Assembly (NCBI GenBank): GCA_023418435.1
Contig: JAEZZT010000125.1
Span: 1-19,755 of the forward strand
Direction of reading: 5' to 3'
Length of the DNA: 19,755 nt
From: Bacillota bacterium
GTDB taxonomy: Bacteria > Bacillota > Negativicutes > Veillonellales > Negativicoccaceae
The notes beneath the pieces are model-generated. The model searched no databases. It worked only from the letters and a program-made list of their open reading frames with translations, and was not told the DNA's origin. Positions within the stretch are counted from its first letter, which is position 1. Each line of letters begins with the position of its first letter. The position numbers and the translations under genes are program-made. Shown piece after piece: positions 1 to 6,930 of the stretch.

Positions 1-104
1 GTTTGTGGCTTACTTTACGGCGGATATTAAAATGTCATCCTTTTCATCCGGGCGGATATGATCCGGTGCCCATGAAAAAGACACGACACTCGGAGGAGGA
101 ATGA
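1..104 (+). CDS. yidD: YidD, membrane protein insertion efficiency factor (C-terminal fragment)
   Basis: Only the last 33 codons are in the window; the reading frame starts at base 3 and ends with TGA at 102-104. The translation contains [22 protein letters not shown], which is the diagnostic C-terminal signature of the small YidD family ([13 protein letters not shown]). YidD is a roughly 70-85 residue peripheral membrane protein that assists YidC-dependent insertion of inner-membrane proteins. The gene normally sits between rnpA and yidC, and it lies directly upstream of yidC here. The yidC ribosome-binding site (GGAGGAGGA, 92-100) lies inside the last yidD codons, so the two are probably translationally coupled. 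The identification rests on this short motif but the motif is very distinctive. Confidence 0.93.
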   Translation, partial: LWLTLRRILKCHPFHPGGYDPVPMKKTRHSEEE

Positions 105-105
105 A

Positions 106-783
106 GTGAGTATTTTTAGCGATGCAATCGATTTTTTAGCATCGATTATGCAACAATTTTTGTCACTTTGTTATGAATTGACAGTGCATCTAGGAATTCC
201 CAGCTACGGAATTGCCATTATCATTATGACTATTTTGATAAAAGTGGCGTTATTGCCCCTAGCAGTCAAGCAAATTCGTTCGATGAAGGGAATGCAGGAA
301 TTGCAGCCTCGCATTCAACAAATTCAAAAGAAATATAAGGGAGACCCGCAGAAGCAACAGCAGGAAATGGCAAAAATGTATCAGGAGTTGGGAATCAATC
401 CTTTGTCGGGGTGTTTGCCCATGTTGATCCAAATGCCGTTTTTGATTTCCATTTTCTATGCTTTGCGTCAATACCAATATAATCCGGAACATATGAGTTT
501 CCTTTGGTTGCCTAGTTTGGGACAACATGATCCCTACTACATATTGCCGGTTATTTCTGCGTTATCGACTTTTATCATGCAGAAGCAGACAATGAGCAGT
601 AATTCTTCCGGACCGTCCGCTACGCAACAGAAAGTCATGATGGTTTTCATGCCTTTATTTATCGGTTATATCAGTTTGAAATTTCCGAGCGGTCTCGTTA
701 TTTATTGGGTAGTTTCCAATATTTTCCAGATGGTACAGCAATTTATTATGTTCCGTAAGTCACCGGAAGGAGCCAAATCATGA
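106..783 (+). CDS. yidC: YidC/Oxa1 family membrane protein insertase
   Basis: 225 residues. It inserts and folds proteins in the cytoplasmic membrane, alone or with SecYEG. This is the short Gram-positive type of YidC: five predicted membrane segments (about residues 8-25, 33-51, 107-122, 143-159 and 178-212), a charged cytoplasmic hairpin after the second segment, and the conserved stretch G-I-N-P-L-S-G-C-L-P-M-L-I-Q-M-P at about 96-111. There is no N-terminal lipobox cysteine, unlike Bacillus SpoIIIJ. The conserved positive charge of the membrane groove appears as Lys46 (T-I-L-I-K-V-A-L-L-P-L) rather than Arg. The start is GTG at 106, one base after the yidD stop and 5 bases after a strong GGAGGAGGA. 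The end overlaps jag by 4 bases (ATGA at 780-783). Confidence 0.96.
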   Translation: MSIFSDAIDFLASIMQQFLSLCYELTVHLGIPSYGIAIIIMTILIKVALLPLAVKQIRSMKGMQELQPRIQQIQKKYKGDPQKQQQEMAKMYQELGINPLSGCLPMLIQMPFLISIFYALRQYQYNPEHMSFLWLPSLGQHDPYYILPVISALSTFIMQKQTMSSNSSGPSATQQKVMMVFMPLFIGYISLKFPSGLVIYWVVSNIFQMVQQFIMFRKSPEGAKS

Positions 784-1589
784 GTCAGCAAGTAGAAATC
801 ACGGCGAAAACAGTAGAAGAAGCAGTTGCCCAAGCCTTGGAGAAATGGCAAGTTGCTCGTGATCAAGTAGCGATTGAGATATTGGAAGAGCCTTCCAGAG
901 GATTTCTCGGCTTTGGTGCCAGAGACGCGAAAGTTAAGGTCACTCTTTTGGAAAAAGCGAGCGTTGAGGCTCCGCAAATTGTGGAAGAAGTAACTCCCGG
1001 AGTAGCGGTATTTAATGAAGAAACTTCGGAAGAACCCAACATTCTTGAAGAAAAAGTGAATGAAGCTGAAATAGGCAATGAAGAGCCGGAAGATGTGAAA
1101 GAAAACTCTCGCAATGCTTATTTTTCGGAAGAAGAACAGGAAGCGGCGGCGCAAGCGGGGAAAGCTTTCCTGCAAAATTGTGCCGAGGCAATGGGAATCA
1201 ATGTGATGATTGAAAAATTGACACAGGAAGATCGCATTGTCCTGCATCTTCACGGCAAGGGTTTGGGAGTGTTGATCGGCAAGCACGGCAAGACTTTGGA
1301 TGCGTTGCAATATCTGACAAATTTAGCAGCGAATAAAGATCTCAAAGGCCGATACTTCATTATGCTGGATGTAGAGAACTATCGTTCGCGTCGGGAAGAA
1401 ACTTTGGAGGCGCTGGCGAGAAGAATGGCGGCGAAAGTAAAATTGAGCCGTCGACCATTGGTCTTGGAACCCATGAATGCGTATGAGCGTAAAATTATTC
1501 ACTTGGCGTTACAGGATGATCCCGAAGTGTATACACTAAGCGAAGGCGAGTTTCAGGATCGGCATTTAGTAATTCATTATAAAGATTAA
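780..1589 (+). CDS. jag: Jag/KhpB/EloR RNA-binding protein (Jag_N, KH and R3H domains)
   Basis: 269 residues. The Jag_N domain is at about 1-57 (A-K-T-V-E-E-A-V and G-F-L-G-F-G-A-R-D-A-K-V-K-V). An acidic, low-complexity linker at about 60-118 follows. A KH domain at about 120-200 carries the G-x-x-G loop I-G-K-H-G (166-170). An R3H domain at about 203-267 has the RxxxH pair Arg237/His241. The family binds RNA together with KhpA and affects cell elongation and division in Firmicutes; this is family knowledge, not visible here. The gene starts inside the yidC stop (ATGA), so translation is coupled, and yidC-jag adjacency is nearly universal in the phylum. A rho-independent terminator follows directly. 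Confidence 0.95.
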   Translation: MSQQVEITAKTVEEAVAQALEKWQVARDQVAIEILEEPSRGFLGFGARDAKVKVTLLEKASVEAPQIVEEVTPGVAVFNEETSEEPNILEEKVNEAEIGNEEPEDVKENSRNAYFSEEEQEAAAQAGKAFLQNCAEAMGINVMIEKLTQEDRIVLHLHGKGLGVLIGKHGKTLDALQYLTNLAANKDLKGRYFIMLDVENYRSRREETLEALARRMAAKVKLSRRPLVLEPMNAYERKIIHLALQDDPEVYTLSEGEFQDRHLVIHYKD

Positions 1590-1614
1590 AAGACCGGGAT
1601 AACCGGTCTTTTCT
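1588..1614 (+). terminator. rho-independent terminator after jag
   Basis: AAGACCGG (1590-1597) pairs with CCGGTCTT (1603-1610) around a 5-base loop, with extra A-T pairs at the base of the stem, and is followed by TTCTT. The mnmE start codon is only about 20 bases downstream, so this may be a leaky or conditional terminator. Confidence 0.8.
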
Positions 1615-1635
1615 TGTGTAGGACATGGAGGAAGC

Positions 1636-3012
1636 ATGTACGAAAAGGACACTATAGTTGCTATTGCTACCGCACTCGGTGAAGGGGGAATCGGTATTAT
1701 TCGTTTATCCGGCCCCCAAGCGATTGCGATTGCCGCTCACGTGTTTGATCCGAAGAATGGAGACTTACGAGAAGCGCCCGGTTATACTGCACATTACGGT
1801 CATGTAAAAAAAGATGGCCGAATCATTGATGAGGGAATTTGTCTGGTAATGAAGGGGCCGCATTCGTATACTGCGGAAGATGTGGTGGAATTGCAAATGC
1901 ATGGCGGCATGACCGTCCTGCGCAAAACCTTGGAGTGCTGCCTGGATGGAGGAGCTCGTCTGGCGGAGCGGGGAGAATTTACGGAGAGGGCGTTCCTGAA
2001 TGGACGCTTGGATTTGGCGCAGGCTGAGGCGGTCAAAGATATTATTTCGGCTCGCACGGATGCCGGGCTCAATATTGCCGTAGGGCAATTGGGAGGGCGC
2101 TTGTCGCAGGAAGTGGAGCGGATGAGCGAATTATTGGCTGATCTCATCTCTTCTTTGGAAGCGGTGATTGATTATCCGGAAGAAGATTTGGCGGAAAAAT
2201 CCCATGCGGAAATAGATCGTGATATCCGTCATATGCGGGAGAAATTACGCCTACTGATTGAGAGCTCCGAATCAGGCCGTTGTTGGCGCGAGGGGCTGCG
2301 TACGGTAATTACCGGGTTACCGAATGCCGGCAAATCCAGTCTTCTCAATCTTCTTTTGGCGGAAGAGCGTGCGATCGTGACGGATGTCCCTGGAACGACA
2401 AGGGATACGATATCCGAGTATGCTACTATCGGAGGTATTCCCTTGCACTTGGTAGATACGGCAGGAATCAGAAACACTACGGATACCGTGGAAAAAATCG
2501 GCATTGATCGTGCGCATAAAGAAACGCAGGCGGCTGATCTGGTATTGGCTATGGTGGACGGATCCCAACCCCTGTCCGAGGAGACATCTTCTTGGCTCAC
2601 ATCCCTGCAGGAAAGAAGAGTTATTGTTCTATTGAATAAAGCCGACTTGCCGTGTATAGTAACAGAAGTACAGATTCGTGATATTTTGGGAGAGGTTCCC
2701 GTTATCCGTATCTCGGCACAGAGCGGTCAGGGTGTAGATGAATTATCCCAAGTTATCCGGGAGTCCGTCTTGGAAAATGGTTTGGGGTCCGGAGAGGAAG
2801 TATTACTGACGAATACTCGGCAAATGAATCATGCCCGCCAAGCCGCCATTCATTTGGAAACGGCTCATGATGCTTTGCAAACCGGCTTACCGGAGGATTG
2901 CATCACGGAAGATTTGCGCTACGCGTGGGATGAATTGAATGCCATCCTCGGTCGCCGAGGAGACAGAGATATAGTAAGTGAAATCTTCCGACGCTTTTGC
3001 GTAGGCAAGTAG
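1636..3012 (+). CDS. mnmE: tRNA uridine-5-carboxymethylaminomethyl(34) synthesis GTPase MnmE
   Basis: 458 residues, the usual family length. With MnmG it makes the (carboxymethyl)aminomethyl group at C5 of wobble uridine 34 in several tRNAs, using a methylene-tetrahydrofolate one-carbon unit, FAD and NADH. The N-terminal folate-binding domain covers about residues 1-120 (D-T-I-V-A-I-A-T...G-I-G-I-I-R-L-S-G). A helical domain carries an inserted G domain at about 220-375: G1 G-L-P-N-A-G-K-S (227-234), G2 T-T-R-D-T (254-258), G3 D-T-A-G (274-277), G4 N-K-A-D (334-337). The protein ends in F-C-V-G-K, the conserved C-[IVL]-G-K motif with the catalytic Cys455. The start ATG has GGAGGA a few bases upstream. 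mnmG follows 9 bases after the stop. Confidence 0.98.
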   Translation: MYEKDTIVAIATALGEGGIGIIRLSGPQAIAIAAHVFDPKNGDLREAPGYTAHYGHVKKDGRIIDEGICLVMKGPHSYTAEDVVELQMHGGMTVLRKTLECCLDGGARLAERGEFTERAFLNGRLDLAQAEAVKDIISARTDAGLNIAVGQLGGRLSQEVERMSELLADLISSLEAVIDYPEEDLAEKSHAEIDRDIRHMREKLRLLIESSESGRCWREGLRTVITGLPNAGKSSLLNLLLAEERAIVTDVPGTTRDTISEYATIGGIPLHLVDTAGIRNTTDTVEKIGIDRAHKETQAADLVLAMVDGSQPLSEETSSWLTSLQERRVIVLLNKADLPCIVTEVQIRDILGEVPVIRISAQSGQGVDELSQVIRESVLENGLGSGEEVLLTNTRQMNHARQAAIHLETAHDALQTGLPEDCITEDLRYAWDELNAILGRRGDRDIVSEIFRRFCVGK

Positions 3013-3021
3013 GAGATGAAT

Positions 3022-4905
3022 ATGGAAGTATTACAACAATATGATGTTATTGTCGTGGGGGCAGGACATGCCGGTTGTGAAGCTGCATTGGCGGCGGCAC
3101 GCTTGGGCATGAAGACGTTATTGACCACGATATCGTTGGAAAATATAGCCATGATGCCTTGCAATCCGGCTATCGGCGGACCGGGCAAAAGCCATTTGGT
3201 ACGAGAGCTGGATGCCTTGGGAGGCCAAATGGGCGAGGTAGCGGACGAGACGGCCATTCAAATGCGGATGCTGAATCGCGGTAAAGGGCCGGCGGTACAT
3301 TCATTGCGTGCACAATCCGACAAGAATGCTTATCATCGACGCATGAAGGAAATTGTCGAGAATGAACCGAATTTACAAGTCAAACAACTCATGGTGACTG
3401 AGCTCTTGGTAGAAAATCAGCAGGTCAAAGGAATTCGCACCGAGTTGGAAGAGGTATATCAGGCAACTTGTGTCATTCTGGCAACGGGCACGTATTTAAC
3501 CAGCAAAATTTTGATAGGAAATCAATCGTATTTTTGCGGACCGAACGGTTATCGAGCAAGTATGGAATTGGCGGACTCGTTACGCCAAGCGGGGATTCGC
3601 TTGCAGCGCTTCAAAACGGGCACTCCCAGTCGTGTAGACAAGAGAACCTTGCATACCGAACGAATGGAAAAACAGGAGGGAGACTCCGATTTTCATACTT
3701 TTTCTTTCCTCTCTACCCGGGAGAACAGAAATAAAACTTGTTGTTGGCTGACCTATACCAATGATAAAACGCATGAAATTATCCGCGCCAATATTCATCG
3801 CGCACCTTTGTATGCGGGCAAAGTAGAAGGTGTAGGGGCACGGTATTGTCCGTCCATTGAGGATAAAGTGGTGCGTTTTGCCGATAAAGAAAGACATCAA
3901 CTATTTGTCGAACCGGAAGGTTTGGATACGAATGAAATGTATGTCCAGGGGATGTCCACCTCGTTGCCGATGGATGTACAATATGATTTTCTGCGTACGA
4001 TACCGGGTTTGGAAGATGTGGAAATTATGCGGCCCGCTTATGCGATCGAGTATGATTGCTTGGATCCGTTGCAATTAACAGCCGGACTTGCGCATAAAGA
4101 AATTGCGGGACTGTTTTCGGCGGGTCAAGCCAACGGTACTTCCGGCTATGAAGAAGCGGCCGCGCAGGGATTGATTGCGGGGATTAATGCCGCACGCTAC
4201 ATTAAAAAAGAAGAACCTTTCACATTGACGAGAGCGGAGTCTTATATAGGAACCCTCATTGATGACTTAGTCACTAAAGGTACCAATGAGCCGTATCGCA
4301 TGATGACCTCGCGCAGTGAGTATCGACTTTTGTTGCGTCAGGACAATGCCGATTTACGTTTGACACCGAAAGGAAGAGACATCGGTTTGGTTAGCGATGA
4401 GCGTTGGGAAAAATATGTAGCGAAAAAAGAAGCGATCGATCATTGGCATGAGCTTTTAAAATCAACCGTTTTGACACCCTCCGAGGAAACAAATAAAAAA
4501 TTAGTTGAAATCGGCACGGCGCCGCTCAAGACCGGCATAACGGCAGAGCAAATTTTGCGCCGTCCGGAAATCAGTTTTATGGATTTGGCAAGTATCTTGT
4601 CTTGGGAGTCGCCGGATATAGATGTCCGGGAAGAATTGGAAGTATCCGTCAAGTATGCCGGTTACATAGGTAAGCAACAGGAAAGAATTGATCGCCAAAG
4701 AAAAATGGAAAGTACGCCGTTGCCGGCTGATTTGGATTACCAACATCTCAAGGGAATTTCTTTGGAAGCGGCCCAAAAATTGGCGGAATTGCGCCCTGCG
4801 ACACTCGGGATGGCCTCGAGAATATCCGGAGTGTCTCCGGCGGATATTACCGTACTGATGATCTATTTGGAGCAGATGAGGAGAAAAAAGAATGCCGACG
4901 CTTAA
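3022..4905 (+). CDS. mnmG: tRNA uridine-5-carboxymethylaminomethyl(34) synthesis enzyme MnmG (GidA)
   Basis: 627 residues from this start. FAD-dependent partner of MnmE in wobble-U34 modification. The N-terminal dinucleotide-binding motif is clear (V-I-V-V-G-A-G-H-A-G-C-E-A-A), followed by the GidA signature M-P-C-N-P-A-I-G-G-P-G-K-S-H-L, then A-T-G-T-Y-L, F-K-T-G-T-P-S-R, and G-Q-A-N-G-T-S-G-Y-E-E-A-A-A-Q-G in the second FAD-binding part. The C-terminal helical domain (about 470-627) contacts MnmE. Two in-frame ATGs exist, at 3016 and 3022. AGGAG at 3011-3015 touches the first with no spacing and sits 6 bases before the second, so 3022 is preferred. The end overlaps rsmG by 14 bases. Confidence 0.98.
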   Translation: MEVLQQYDVIVVGAGHAGCEAALAAARLGMKTLLTTISLENIAMMPCNPAIGGPGKSHLVRELDALGGQMGEVADETAIQMRMLNRGKGPAVHSLRAQSDKNAYHRRMKEIVENEPNLQVKQLMVTELLVENQQVKGIRTELEEVYQATCVILATGTYLTSKILIGNQSYFCGPNGYRASMELADSLRQAGIRLQRFKTGTPSRVDKRTLHTERMEKQEGDSDFHTFSFLSTRENRNKTCCWLTYTNDKTHEIIRANIHRAPLYAGKVEGVGARYCPSIEDKVVRFADKERHQLFVEPEGLDTNEMYVQGMSTSLPMDVQYDFLRTIPGLEDVEIMRPAYAIEYDCLDPLQLTAGLAHKEIAGLFSAGQANGTSGYEEAAAQGLIAGINAARYIKKEEPFTLTRAESYIGTLIDDLVTKGTNEPYRMMTSRSEYRLLLRQDNADLRLTPKGRDIGLVSDERWEKYVAKKEAIDHWHELLKSTVLTPSEETNKKLVEIGTAPLKTGITAEQILRRPEISFMDLASILSWESPDIDVREELEVSVKYAGYIGKQQERIDRQRKMESTPLPADLDYQHLKGISLEAAQKLAELRPATLGMASRISGVSPADITVLMIYLEQMRRKKNADA

Positions 4906-5626
4906 AGAAAACTCCTTGGCTGTAGAACGAATTTGCCAAGTACTGAGTGTATCTTTGCCGAATCTGGACTCTCGGATGGCCGAGCAGTTGAGCCGATACT
5001 ATGAAGAGGTTTGTGAGCGGAATTTAGTTATGAATCTGACCACAATTACCGAGAGTGAAGAATTTCTGCAAAAGCATTATGTAGATTCTTACTTGGCGTA
5101 TCGTCCGGAATGGTTTCAAGGTGTAAAAAAAGCATTGGACTTGGGAACCGGTGGGGGATTCCCGGGAGTCCCTTTTGCAATTTATACGCCGGATATAGAA
5201 TGGACGCTATTGGACTCGGTCGCAAAAAAACTGAACTTTATTGCTGAAAGTGCACATAAATTGGGTATCCATAATATAGCTACGCTTCATGCCAGAGCGG
5301 AGGATGCCGGTCATAACAAGAAGTATCGGGAAGAGTTTGACATGGTCGTTTCTCGCGCGGTGGCAAATCTTGCCATACTTTGTGAATGGGCATTGCCACT
5401 AGTCAAGGTCGGCGGTGTATTTTTGGCATTGAAGGGGCTGAAAGGTGAAGAGGAATTGGCACAGGCTCAACATGCGATCACTTGTTTGGGTGGTGAGTTG
5501 GAAGAGGTATATTCCACTTCCTTGGGAGATGATGGCAAGCGCACCATTATCGCTATTCGCAAAGTAAGTGCGACGGAAAGACGCTTTCCCCGCAAGCCGG
5601 GCGTAGCGCAAAGAAAACCTTTGTAA
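4892..5626 (+). CDS. rsmG: 16S rRNA (guanine(527)-N(7))-methyltransferase RsmG (GidB)
   Basis: 244 residues. It methylates N7 of G527 in 16S rRNA using S-adenosylmethionine; in other bacteria loss of this activity gives low-level streptomycin resistance. Visible motifs are N-L-T-T-I-T (48-53), K-H-Y-V-D-S (61-66), the SAM-binding loop L-D-L-G-T-G-G-G-F-P-G (82-92), and the basic tail R-F-P-R-K-P-G...K-P-L. The start ATG lies inside the end of mnmG, with GAGGAG at 4878-4883 eight bases upstream. The mnmE-mnmG-rsmG order is the conserved origin-side arrangement. In Bacillus the next gene would be noc; here it is ppk2. Confidence 0.97.
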   Translation: MPTLKENSLAVERICQVLSVSLPNLDSRMAEQLSRYYEEVCERNLVMNLTTITESEEFLQKHYVDSYLAYRPEWFQGVKKALDLGTGGGFPGVPFAIYTPDIEWTLLDSVAKKLNFIAESAHKLGIHNIATLHARAEDAGHNKKYREEFDMVVSRAVANLAILCEWALPLVKVGGVFLALKGLKGEEELAQAQHAITCLGGELEEVYSTSLGDDGKRTIIAIRKVSATERRFPRKPGVAQRKPL

Positions 5627-5638
5627 GGAGGATGGATG

Positions 5639-6523
5639 ATGAAAACGAAGGACTACTTGGTAAAGCCGAATAAGGGATTGAATCTCTCCGAGATTTGGAC
5701 AAAACCTCCCAAGGATATGGCCAAGGAAGATTCGCAAGCAGCACTTGCCGAAATTATTGAGGAGTTGAAAACTTGGCAAGAGAAACTTTATGCTGAGCAT
5801 CACTATGGACTGGTAATAGTACTGCAAGCCATGGATGCCGCCGGTAAAGACAGCATGATCAAGAAAGTATTTGCCAATCTCAATCCGCAAGGCGTGCGAG
5901 TGCACTCTTTCAAGGAACCCAGCCAAGAAGAGCTGGATCATGACTATCTTTGGCGGATTCATAACAAGTTGCCCACCATAGGAGAAATCGCCATCTTCAA
6001 TCGTTCGCATTATGAAGATGTCATCGTTACCCGCGTGCATGATCTTTTGGAAAAAGGAGCTTTGCCGGAAGAATTGATTCATGGAGAAGTATGGCATGAT
6101 CGTTTTCGTCAAATCAATAAATGGGAACAGTACTTGCATGAAAATGGATTCCATGTATTGAAGTTTTTCCTGCATGTATCCAAAGAGGAACAAAGTGAGC
6201 GCTTGTTGGAAAGGATTGTGTTGCCGGAGAAGAACTGGAAGTTCTCTTTCTCGGATATTACCGAAAGAAGATATTGGGACGATTATGAATATGTCTATGA
6301 AGATATGTTGATGAATACTTCTACGGAATATGCGCCATGGTATATTATTCCGGCAGACAAAAAATGGTTCTCTCGTCACTTGGTGGCTCAGGTAGTATTG
6401 GAAAAACTTCGCGAAATTAATCCGGAGTATCCGGAGCTTTCCGAAGCGGATCAGAAAAAATTGGCCGAGTGGAGAGATTTGTTGGCCAAGGAAAGCGGCC
6501 TGAAAATCGAAGATTTGATGTAA
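5639..6523 (+). CDS. Polyphosphate kinase 2 family, class III-like polyphosphate:nucleotide phosphotransferase
   Basis: 294 residues (295 if ATG 5636 is used; AGGAGG at 5626-5631 is 7 bases from 5639 and 4 from 5636). PPK2 enzymes transfer phosphate from polyphosphate to AMP, ADP or other nucleotides. The P-loop kinase fold shows Walker A M-D-A-A-G-K-D at about 65-71, the F-N-R-S-H-Y-E-D-V-I-V-T-R-V-H segment at about 120-134, the lid-like E-R-R-Y-W-D-D-Y, and A-P-W-Y-I-I-P-A-D-K-K-W. The N-terminus (D-Y-L-V-K-P-N-K-G) and overall length match the single-domain class III branch (Deinococcus/Meiothermus type) that can take AMP to ADP and ATP. The class assignment is from remembered motifs, not from a search. 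The gene follows rsmG by 12 bases and looks co-transcribed. It ends 4 bases before the palindrome that contains parS. Confidence 0.9.
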   Translation: MKTKDYLVKPNKGLNLSEIWTKPPKDMAKEDSQAALAEIIEELKTWQEKLYAEHHYGLVIVLQAMDAAGKDSMIKKVFANLNPQGVRVHSFKEPSQEELDHDYLWRIHNKLPTIGEIAIFNRSHYEDVIVTRVHDLLEKGALPEELIHGEVWHDRFRQINKWEQYLHENGFHVLKFFLHVSKEEQSERLLERIVLPEKNWKFSFSDITERRYWDDYEYVYEDMLMNTSTEYAPWYIIPADKKWFSRHLVAQVVLEKLREINPEYPELSEADQKKLAEWRDLLAKESGLKIEDLM

Positions 6524-6527
6524 CAGT

Positions 6528-6559
6528 AAAAAGAATGTTTCACGTGAAACATTCTTTTT
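6528..6559 (+). terminator. Perfect 32-bp palindrome acting as likely terminator of ppk2
   Basis: Bases 6528-6543 are the exact reverse complement of 6544-6559. The left arm begins AAAAAGAA, the centre is a parS site, and the right arm ends TTCTTTTT, which continues into ATTT. The transcript can fold into a long hairpin with a U-rich 3' side directly after the ppk2 stop (6521-6523). It can work as a terminator in either direction. Confidence 0.7.
6536..6551. other. parS centromere-like site 1 (exact consensus)
   Basis: TGTTTCACGTGAAACA, an exact match to the widely conserved chromosomal parS sequence bound by ParB/Spo0J. It lies about 380 bp upstream of parA and forms the core of the ppk2 terminator palindrome. 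ParB loads here as a CTP-dependent clamp and slides outward to form the segregation complex (family knowledge). Confidence 0.95.
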
Positions 6560-6858
6560 ATTTACTATTGAACTGTCCGGAAAGGGGCATGAATCCTTTG
6601 CCGGGCAATAGATGATTTTCTCTTATGCGTGAGAAGTAGCCAAAAGTGAATCGGTGTGTCGACTTCGTTTTAAGAGAAATAAGGTAAATATTTTAGCGAT
6701 GAGACATGAGTCAATTTTCCCGAATATTTGAGGATAGAAGGAAGTGACTTGCTTGTCGATGCCCCTGAGATATTCGCTTCAGGGATTGCCGGCAGTACCA
6801 CCCGGCAGGATTTCTTTCGGTAACGGTGCGGTGAGGAAGCTTGGCAGAAAATCGCTGA
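6560..6858. other. Gene-free 300-bp stretch with hairpin potential between two parS sites
   Basis: No convincing coding region on either strand. Several inverted repeats are visible: 6574-6607 (12 pairs with one bulge), 6618-6635 (5 pairs), 6763-6784 (CCCTGA/TCAGGG) and 6787-6807 (TGCCGG/CCGGCA). TTAGCGAT (6693-6700) can pair with ATCGCTGA (6851-6858, one wobble), enclosing the last two hairpins. This could be a structured non-coding RNA, or simply spacer DNA in the parS region. I recognise no known RNA family and see no clear promoter or terminator for one. Confidence 0.4.
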
Positions 6859-6874
6859 TGTTTCACGTGAAACA
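6859..6874. other. parS site 2 (exact consensus), adjacent to the parA promoter
   Basis: TGTTTCACGTGAAACA, again an exact match. It ends one base before the proposed -35 hexamer of parA, 57 bases before the parA start codon. ParB bound here would be positioned to affect parA-parB transcription. Confidence 0.95.
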
Positions 6875-6903
6875 TTGGGTGTGTTTGCGGATTATGGTAT
6901 ACT
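6875..6903 (+). promoter_or_regulatory. parA promoter (sigma-A type, extended -10)
   Basis: TTGGGT (6875-6880), a 17-base spacer, then TATACT (6898-6903) preceded by TGG, giving an extended -10. Transcription would start near 6910, about 20 bases before the GTG start of parA. The -35 directly abuts parS site 2. Confidence 0.7.
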
Positions 6904-6930
6904 AAAAAGATAGGAAATGGAGGTGCCGGT

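Noticed and set aside
702..1310. 202-codon open frame on the - strand opposite jag
   Set aside because: Antisense to a gene with clear KH and R3H motifs; rich in Phe and Arg as expected from reversed Lys/Glu codons.
1734..1750. CTCACGTGTTT in mnmE as a further parS
   Set aside because: Only the central CACGTG fits; the flanking arms do not match the parS consensus.
5399..6379. 326-codon open frame on the - strand opposite rsmG/ppk2
   Set aside because: It lies antisense to two well-supported genes, has no recognisable domain, and its composition looks like a reverse-strand shadow.
6785..6815. T-box-like GGGTGGTAC on the - strand
   Set aside because: The match to the T-box core is partial, the specifier domain is not visible, and no - strand gene lies downstream.
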